Positions 6,191-10,915 of a stretch of 10,915 nucleotides of DNA are shown piece after piece. Positions within the stretch are counted from its first letter, which is position 1. Each line of letters opens with the position of its first letter. The translations under genes and the position numbers were made by a program. This DNA comes from an uncultured Collinsella sp. (lineage in GTDB: Bacteria; Actinomycetota; Coriobacteriia; Coriobacteriales; Coriobacteriaceae), in the NCBI GenBank assembly GCA_902493145.1, contig CABUOA010000050.1:1-10915 (forward strand). Direction: 5' to 3'. Under the pieces are notes generated by a model, which was given only the letters and a program-made list of their open reading frames with translations, did no database searches and was not told where the DNA came from.

Positions 6191-7156
6191 CTACGAACGA
6201 CGCGGCTCGGGAACCACAAGCCTATCGGGGCTCGCGCCCTCGGCATCCATCAGGCTCACGTAGCGAATCGACGGATCCTCATACATCGCGTAGTAATAAT
6301 TGCCTGTGCGCGCGCTAAAGCATCCGGTATAGATAGTCTTCTCGAACTTGCCATCGCCCATCCTGGACGCCCCCTCAATCATCACCACGCCCTCGAGTGA
6401 ACGGAACATGCGGACGACGTTTTCGGTCTCGCTGTCTTTTTGCGGGTAATTGGCGTTGAGGTACGCTGCCTTTACAAAACGGCTCGGCGAATAGCAGTCG
6501 CCGGGAATGCCGCGCATGCCGGCACCGGCTCCATAGGGCTTAAGCTCGGCGCCACGCCACGTCGCCGTCTGCGGAAAATCGCTTGTGGCGGTGATATAAG
6601 TGCGTAGGTTTTCCATATGCCACGGGAAGGTGGGCTGATTGGCAAGGGTGTCGACCGGATCGTCGTATACATGCAGGCCGTCAGCCATCATCTCGACCAC
6701 GATGCTACGCTGGCTGTCGCCGATAATCCAATGGAGCAGCGACACGCCCAGCCCCTCTCCGGCAGATTTGGCGACAATCACCGTGTCGCGCAGCGCGGCC
6801 TCGACCTCATCGACCGTCGAGAACGTCGCTGCCACCCACAGGGGAAACTCATAGGCCGCGATATTGGTCTTGCCGTCGACAGGGTCCTCGGCATACTCGG
6901 CATAACCCGGGAAATTGAGACCCGCCACGGCGAGGCCCGCATCGTTGCCGCAGTCGAAGAACATAGGGTAGTTCTTGTAATCGATGCACATACCGATCAC
7001 CGCGTGTGCCGCTGTCGTGTCGTCGATAAACGAATACGGAATGTGAAACCCGCGCGGCATCACGCGAACCTGTTGGCCGTAGTCAAAGCTCCAGTCGAGG
7101 TTGCGGCCCAGATACATGTGGCCAGAATTATCGGTAAATCGAATGCTCGTGCACAT
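6191..7156 (-). CDS. bsh: Bile salt hydrolase (choloylglycine hydrolase family)
   Basis: The protein has 321 residues from ATG 7154-7156, with AGGAGG 4 nt upstream; a longer reading frame starts earlier but would bury the catalytic Cys. This start gives Met-Cys, so Cys2 becomes the N-terminal nucleophile after Met removal, as in this Ntn-hydrolase family. Other active-site residues are in place: Arg18 and Asp21 (GRNLDW), Asn81 (AGLNFPG), Asn173 (LANQPTF) and Arg226 (PSRF). Length and motifs match bile salt hydrolases such as the Clostridium perfringens enzyme I recall. The enzyme cleaves glycine or taurine from conjugated bile acids, usually in the cytosol; no signal peptide is seen. The related penicillin V acylases are the main alternative, but the AGLNFPG and NQPTF context favours bile salts. 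The next gene upstream on the same strand has its own terminator, so this gene probably has its own promoter. Confidence 0.92.
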   Translation of the reverse strand: MCTSIRFTDNSGHMYLGRNLDWSFDYGQQVRVMPRGFHIPYSFIDDTTAAHAVIGMCIDYKNYPMFFDCGNDAGLAVAGLNFPGYAEYAEDPVDGKTNIAAYEFPLWVAATFSTVDEVEAALRDTVIVAKSAGEGLGVSLLHWIIGDSQRSIVVEMMADGLHVYDDPVDTLANQPTFPWHMENLRTYITATSDFPQTATWRGAELKPYGAGAGMRGIPGDCYSPSRFVKAAYLNANYPQKDSETENVVRMFRSLEGVVMIEGASRMGDGKFEKTIYTGCFSARTGNYYYAMYEDPSIRYVSLMDAEGASPDRLVVPEPRRS

Positions 7157-7215
7157 AGCGCCTCCTAGCTTTACGTTCTTGCTAAGCTCATTGTCACCAA
7201 ACAAAAAGGCGCTAA

Positions 7216-7255
7216 ACACAAAAGCCCGGACATGACAAGAATGTCACGCCCGGGC
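7216..7255 (-). terminator. Intrinsic terminator of the deformylase-like gene
   Basis: GCCCGG (7224-7229) pairs with CCGGGC (7250-7255), and TGACA (7233-7237) pairs with TGTCA (7242-7246) around a 4-nt loop. The two helices are joined by a 3x3 internal loop that contains one C-G pair. On the minus strand the stem is followed by TTTTGTGTTT, so it ends the gene stopping at 7288, ahead of bsh. Confidence 0.8.
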
Positions 7256-7287
7256 CAAAAACGACGAAGTGCGGTGCCGTAGTCACC

Positions 7288-7707
7288 CTAGACAAGTTTA
7301 CCTTGGCAGTGATCGATCATATGCTGGATCATTTGTGCCTCAAAGCCCGCGTAGTCGCGGCGGCACTCCTTCATCTTGCCGTCGACGATCTGGTCAAAGG
7401 CAACCTTGCACTTGATGTAGCGCGTGGACTTGGTGACCTCCTCGTGCGTCAGGCAGCTCTCCTCCATCTTGCTGGCGCCCAGGCCAAACACCAGACGGGG
7501 GTTGTAGAGCACGTGGGGCTCGCCGGCATCGTCCAGGTAGACGCAGACCTTCTTGGTAACGCCAATCTGATTGGCGGCCAAGCAGCCGGCATCATCGAGC
7601 GACTTGATGGTATCAATCAGATCCTGAGCGACCGATTCGTCCTCGACAGTCGCAACCTCGCAACGCTGAGACAGGATAGCCTCGTCGCGGCAGAGCTCTT
7701 TAATCAT
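7288..7707 (-). CDS. Peptide deformylase-like protein with altered catalytic motif
   Basis: The protein has 139 residues from ATG 7705-7707, with GGAGG 5 nt upstream; that ribosome site overlaps an ATG four codons earlier (7717-7719), which is less likely. It aligns over its full length with short peptide deformylases (MIKELCRDEAILSQ start, AANQIG near 44-49, ESCLT at 83-87, QHMIDH at 128-133). The three metal ligands, Cys85, His129 and His133, are kept. However, the catalytic Glu of HExxH is Met130 (codon ATG, 7318-7320), motif I has Cys42 where deformylases carry Gly, and motif II is ESCLT instead of EGCLS. True deformylase activity is therefore doubtful. It may be a metal-binding protein with a changed role or a decaying paralogue, although the frame is intact and it keeps its ribosome site and terminator. 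The paralogue at 1-74 keeps HEIDH. Confidence 0.85.
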   Translation of the reverse strand: MIKELCRDEAILSQRCEVATVEDESVAQDLIDTIKSLDDAGCLAANQIGVTKKVCVYLDDAGEPHVLYNPRLVFGLGASKMEESCLTHEEVTKSTRYIKCKVAFDQIVDGKMKECRRDYAGFEAQMIQHMIDHCQGKLV

Positions 7708-7740
7708 ACGTTCCTCCATAGGGGTCGTTGTAACCGCTTA

Positions 7741-7746
7741 AGTATA
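7741..7746 (-). promoter_or_regulatory. Possible -10 element of the deformylase-like gene
   Basis: On the minus strand this reads TATACT, 33 bp before the ATG at 7705-7707. The -35 region is poor (TTTCGC-like). Confidence 0.35.
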
Positions 7747-7839
7747 CGGTACCTACACAATTTCATGCGAAAGATACCGCCCGTCCGTTACAAACCGCCG
7801 AACATCAACATGTGAGGAACACCAACTTCACAAAGACGA

Positions 7840-7845
7840 TATAGT
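7840..7845 (+). promoter_or_regulatory. Possible -10 element of the purine permease gene
   Basis: TATAGT lies 55 bp before the ATG at 7901, with no clear -35. A transcript starting near 7852 would carry a short leader with a 6-bp hairpin (TCGGCC 7863-7868 and GGCCGA 7878-7883). Confidence 0.35.
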
Positions 7846-7900
7846 AAGTGAGTTCGTGTCAATCGGCCTAAACTCGGGGCCGAACAAGGAAAGGGTATGC

Positions 7901-9214
7901 ATGGACGAACTTTTTCACGTCAGTGAGCGCAAGTCCACAATCGGGACCGAACTTCGCGCTGGACTGACAACATTCCTGGCGATGGCCTACATCATCGCCG
8001 TCAACCCCGCAGTGCTCTCGGGCGCTGGCATCGATGCGGGAGCGCTCGCCTGCGCCACCTGCCTGGGCGCCGGCATCATGACCATCTGCATGGGCATCTT
8101 CGCCAACCGCCCGCTCGCCTGTGCGTCGGGTCTGGGCATCAACGCCATGATTGCGGGCATCGCCACCACCATGTGCGGCGGCGACTGGCACGTGGCCATG
8201 AGCGTTATCTTCCTCGAGGGCGTCGTCATCTTGCTGCTCGTCCTTTGCGGCCTGCGCGAGGCCATCATGGACGCCATCCCCGTGGTCCTGCGCCACGCCA
8301 TCTCGGTGGGTCTGGGCCTGTTTATCGCCATGATCGGCCTGTGCGACGCCGGCATCATCACCGCTGGCGCCGGTACGCTCGTCGGCCTGGGCGACATCGC
8401 CTCCCCCACCTTTATCGTCGGCATCATCTCCATCGTCGTGACGGTTGCCCTGGCTTCCCGCAACGTGCCGGGCTCGCTGCTCATCGGCATCATCGTCGCC
8501 GTTATCGCCGGAATCCCGCTGGGCGTCACCCATGCGCCCGAGGGCCTCATCGCACCGCTCGACTTCTCGACCTTCGGCGCCCCGTTTGCCAGCACTGCCG
8601 ACGGCAACCTTGCCATCGTGAAGGTCCTGACCGACCCGATGCTGCTCGTCGTTGCCTTCTCGCTGCTCATGAGCGACTTCTTCGACACCATGGGCACCGC
8701 GATGGCCGTCGCCAAGCAGGGCGAGTTCTTGACCGAGGACGGCAATGTCGAGGACATCCGTCCCATCCTGGTCGTCGACTCCGTGGCCGCTGCTGCCGGT
8801 GGCTTTATGGGCGTCTCCTCCATCACTACCTTCGTCGAGTCCACCTCTGGCGCTGCCGACGGTGGTCGCACGGGCCTCACCTCCGTCACCACCGGCGTGC
8901 TGTTCATTCTCGCCGCGTTCTTCTCCCCCATCGTCACCATCGTTTCCAGTGCCGCCACCTGCGGTGCTCTGGTCTACGTCGGCTACCTCATGATGAGCGA
9001 GGCCTCCGAGATCGACTGGTCCGACGTGTCGCAGGGCTTCCCGGCGTTCATGATTGTCGCCGGCGTGCCCTTCACCTACTCCATCTCCGCCGGCATTGGC
9101 CTGGGCTTTATCGCCTACGTGATCGTCGCGCTCTTTAAGGGCGAGGCCTCCAAGATCAAGCCGCTCATGTGGATCGCAGCCCTTGCCTTCCTCGTCTACT
9201 TCTTCGTAGCGTAA
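7901..9214 (+). CDS. NCS2-family (AzgA/PbuG-type) purine permease
   Basis: The protein has 437 residues from ATG 7901-7903, with AAGGAAAGGG ending 5 nt upstream; the in-frame GTG at 7856 has no ribosome site. It is a polytopic inner-membrane protein with roughly 12-14 hydrophobic helices, of the AzgA-like branch of nucleobase transporters. Key landmarks are RAGLTTFLAMAYIIAVNP (19-36), GLGINAM (77-83), SDFFDTMGT (258-266) and GVSSITTFVESTSGAADGGRTGL (304-326). The last two are the conserved helix 8 and helix 10 regions that line the substrate site. Length matches B. subtilis PbuG (about 440). It probably imports adenine, guanine or hypoxanthine by proton symport; the exact base cannot be told. 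It is a single-gene unit with a strong terminator. I see no purine riboswitch in its leader. Confidence 0.93.
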   Translation: MDELFHVSERKSTIGTELRAGLTTFLAMAYIIAVNPAVLSGAGIDAGALACATCLGAGIMTICMGIFANRPLACASGLGINAMIAGIATTMCGGDWHVAMSVIFLEGVVILLLVLCGLREAIMDAIPVVLRHAISVGLGLFIAMIGLCDAGIITAGAGTLVGLGDIASPTFIVGIISIVVTVALASRNVPGSLLIGIIVAVIAGIPLGVTHAPEGLIAPLDFSTFGAPFASTADGNLAIVKVLTDPMLLVVAFSLLMSDFFDTMGTAMAVAKQGEFLTEDGNVEDIRPILVVDSVAAAAGGFMGVSSITTFVESTSGAADGGRTGLTSVTTGVLFILAAFFSPIVTIVSSAATCGALVYVGYLMMSEASEIDWSDVSQGFPAFMIVAGVPFTYSISAGIGLGFIAYVIVALFKGEASKIKPLMWIAALAFLVYFFVA

Positions 9215-9241
9215 CAGCATAGTCTGCTAAAGCAAAACAAC

Positions 9242-9280
9242 AAGGCGCGGAGTCGCATCGAGCGGCTCCGCGCTTTTCTT
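9242..9280 (+). terminator. Intrinsic terminator of the purine permease gene
   Basis: Bases 9245-9256 pair with 9262-9273 (12 bp, one G-U pair) around a 5-nt ATCGA loop. They are followed by TTTTCTTTT, a textbook intrinsic terminator 27 bp after the stop codon. Confidence 0.92.
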
Positions 9281-9325
9281 TTAAAGCCAGGCAACGCACG
9301 GACGCGCGATGTATTGCTTCCCGAG

Positions 9326-9400
9326 TTTTGGACATTTTGCCCTCCAAACGGCACTACCGCCGGCTACATCCTGCAGATATGCTGGGCGTAATCGCATAGG
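9326..9400 (+). other. Leader of the repeat protein gene with several small inverted repeats
   Basis: This non-coding stretch ahead of the exported repeat protein holds closely packed short dyads: TTTGG/CCAAA (9327-9331 and 9344-9348), CGGC/GCCG (9349-9352 and 9359-9362) and GCG/CGC around TAAT (9386-9395). TTGGAC at 9329-9334 could be a -35, but no matching -10 is evident. It may be a structured leader, a promoter region or a repeated extragenic element; the sequence alone does not decide. Confidence 0.3.
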
Positions 9401-9422
9401 CTCTATGAGGATGGGAGTAGCC

Positions 9423-10915
9423 ATGGCCGCCTTGTTCACGACCCCCAAGCGCAATGACAAAACCTCTGGAGCCCATTTTGTCGAGCCCGACGTTCGCCGT
9501 CGCATAGGACTCGCGCACAGCAGCTGGCGCCGCGTGACGCGCCGCATCGTCGTGGGTGCCGTGTGCGCGCTCACGGTGAGCTCGCTGCTCATGCCGAGCG
9601 TCTCGCTCGCGGCGGAGTGGGTGGACGTCGATGGCGTCCGCCACGAAGCGGCCGCGGGGCCCGCGGGAGACGCCGCCGGCACCTGGTCATGGGACGGCGC
9701 CGATGATATGAAGCTCAACGGCTACAACGGCGGTGCGATCGAGGCAGCGGGCAAGCTCAACGTGAGCTACGAGGGCAACAACACCGTCACTAACGACGAC
9801 GGCCGCGGCATCAAGGTTAAGGATGGCGCGAACGAGAACGCCGAGCTTAATATTCAGGGCGACGCGTCCAGCACGCTCAACGTGGCATCTTCTCGTGACG
9901 CCATCACTTCCGTCGGCAACATCAACATCGACGGCGCTGGCACTGTCAACGCCACGAGCACCGAGCACGATGCCATCGATGCCGGGGGCGATGTCACCAT
10001 CAAGGGCTCGGGAAACGTTAACGCCACGGGCGATTCGGATGGCATCAGGGCCGACGGCAACATCACGATCGACAACAGCGGAACCGTCACCGCCAAGGCC
10101 ACCGAGGATCAGGGTATCGATGCTAACGAGAACCTCATCATAAAGGGCGGCGGCAAGGTAGAGGCAAGCTCTATCAAAGACAATGCGATTTGGGCCGACG
10201 GCAACATCGAGATCTCGGATGGCAGCCAGGTCAAGGCAAGTTCCGAGGAAGACGCCGCCATCGACGGTAAAAACAGCCTCACGGTCACGAACGCTTCCCT
10301 CAACGCAAGTGGCGTTGGGTATGGCATCTATGTCTACAAGGGCATCACGCTCGATGGCGCGACCGTGACGGCCCGCGCAAGCTCAGATGGCGGGGAAGTC
10401 AGCGCACTCTTCACCGATGAGGACGACATCGTCATCAAGAACGGCTCGACTGTGGATGCGCTCGCAGAAGGCAGGTTCTCGGTTGCAATCTCCACCAGTA
10501 ATTTCTACTCCGGCGAAGCGGGTGGCCATATCTACATCAGCGACTCCGTTGTCAAGGCCATAGCCCGCTATGCCGAGACCGGCGGCGACGGCCCCGACCA
10601 CTACAGTGCAGGCCAGGATGGCGAAACTAACCCTCAGCCCCGAGGCATGAACATCGGCATCTTTGCTCAGACCAAGGAGGGCATCACGCCCGCAACCATT
10701 TCGATTCTCCGCAGCAAGGTCACGGCCGAGGGAGACACGGCGGCAATCTTCGCCCTTGCCATGAGCGCGGATGGTAAGGCGATTGGCACCATCGAAATCG
10801 AAGGAGCCACCATCCAGACGCCTGAAGGCGGCAAGGTCATTGACTATCGCAACAAGGAAGAACTCAGCGACGGCATCGTCTACGAGGCGGGTCAAACCAT
10901 CGGCACGGGCGACGC
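9423..10915 (+). CDS. Exported beta-helix-like repeat protein (5' part, runs off the window)
   Basis: The frame is open from ATG 9423 to the edge: 497 codons, no stop. GGGAG lies 5 nt before the ATG; in-frame ATGs at 9405 and 9411 have poorer ribosome sites. A basic N-region of about 41 residues (RRVTRR at its end) is followed by a hydrophobic core and a likely signal peptidase site after SVSLA (residue 63) or Ala64. Residues about 103-320 are Gly/Asn/Asp-rich and carry a 24-residue repeat, with the anchor Ile of the xGI/xAI turn at 161, 185, 208, 232, 256, 280 and 302, each followed by a GNIxI-G-G-VxA strand pattern. This fits a right-handed beta-helix and resembles the Cthe_2159-type carbohydrate-binding repeats (PF14262, from memory). 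Residues beyond 330 continue in looser form. The protein is probably secreted or cell-surface, perhaps binding glycans; any wall anchor would lie beyond the window. Confidence 0.85.
   Translation, partial: MAALFTTPKRNDKTSGAHFVEPDVRRRIGLAHSSWRRVTRRIVVGAVCALTVSSLLMPSVSLAAEWVDVDGVRHEAAAGPAGDAAGTWSWDGADDMKLNGYNGGAIEAAGKLNVSYEGNNTVTNDDGRGIKVKDGANENAELNIQGDASSTLNVASSRDAITSVGNINIDGAGTVNATSTEHDAIDAGGDVTIKGSGNVNATGDSDGIRADGNITIDNSGTVTAKATEDQGIDANENLIIKGGGKVEASSIKDNAIWADGNIEISDGSQVKASSEEDAAIDGKNSLTVTNASLNASGVGYGIYVYKGITLDGATVTARASSDGGEVSALFTDEDDIVIKNGSTVDALAEGRFSVAISTSNFYSGEAGGHIYISDSVVKAIARYAETGGDGPDHYSAGQDGETNPQPRGMNIGIFAQTKEGITPATISILRSKVTAEGDTAAIFALAMSADGKAIGTIEIEGATIQTPEGGKVIDYRNKEELSDGIVYEAGQTIGTGD
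9897..10328 (+). repeat. Diverged 72-bp coding repeats (24-residue beta-helix rungs)
   Basis: The repeats are visible at protein level as DAI, DAI, DGI, QGI, NAI, AAI and YGI turns at residues 159-302, spaced 24, 23, 24, 24, 24 and 22 residues. The DNA copies have diverged, so this is an old internal duplication kept by structure, not a recent tandem expansion. Confidence 0.75.

Noticed and set aside
7157..7219. An N-terminal extension of 21 residues on the bile salt hydrolase
   Set aside because: The catalytic Cys must be residue 2, and AGGAGG sits correctly before the Met-Cys start, so the upstream codons are non-coding.
7720..7900. A purine riboswitch upstream of the purine permease
   Set aside because: The conserved core of purine riboswitches is absent, and the likely leader of about 50 nt is too short; only a 6-bp hairpin is seen.
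7868..9220. A long open frame antisense to the purine permease (about 450 codons)
   Set aside because: Its product is almost entirely Gly/Asp/His/Glu/Ala with no recognisable fold, no ribosome site is apparent, and it mirrors a clearly real membrane protein. This is the usual third-position GC shadow.
9281..9718. Minus-strand open frames across the start of the repeat protein gene
   Set aside because: They overlap the signal-peptide region of a much better plus-strand gene and the terminator/leader region, and show no domain.

Overview
The window is GC-rich and gene-dense. It looks like chromosome from an intestinal Coriobacteriia member, most likely Collinsella or a close relative. This is an inference from the high GC, the AGGAGG-type ribosome sites with frequent GTG starts, an intact bile salt hydrolase, and a helix-turn-helix/alanine-aminotransferase fusion of a type known from annotated genomes. 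I see no tRNA, rRNA, CRISPR array, integrase, transposase or phage gene. Most genes form short, independently terminated units rather than a long operon.

Layout from left to right. At 1-74 is the 3' end of a short peptide deformylase with an intact HEIDH site, closed by a strong hairpin shared with the convergent gene. At 150-1670 (-) is a fusion of an XRE-type DNA-binding domain with an AlaA-like alanine aminotransferase. It has a well-placed internal ribosome site that could also yield a free 405-residue aminotransferase, and its upstream region carries four copies of a 10-bp element. At 1834-2691 (-) is a LysR regulator, divergent from an EamA-family exporter at 2810-3721 (+); a symmetrical LysR-type box lies between them. 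At 3880-6111 (+) is a Kup potassium transporter whose short leader holds a perfect 11-bp hairpin just ahead of the ribosome site. At 6191-7156 (-) is a bile salt hydrolase, convergent with kup across a bidirectional terminator. At 7288-7707 (-) is a second short deformylase-like protein whose catalytic Glu is replaced by Met (HMIDH). At 7901-9214 (+) is an AzgA/PbuG-type purine permease. From 9423 to the window edge (+) is the first 497 residues of an exported protein built of 24-residue beta-helix-like repeats.

The functions are mostly membrane transport and metabolism: potassium uptake, purine uptake, metabolite export, alanine/pyruvate exchange and bile acid deconjugation, plus a surface or secreted repeat protein. 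The points most worth a second look are the dual-start fusion gene and its operator-like repeats, the deformylase-like protein with the altered active site, the hairpin leader of kup, and the repeat protein with its possibly structured upstream region.
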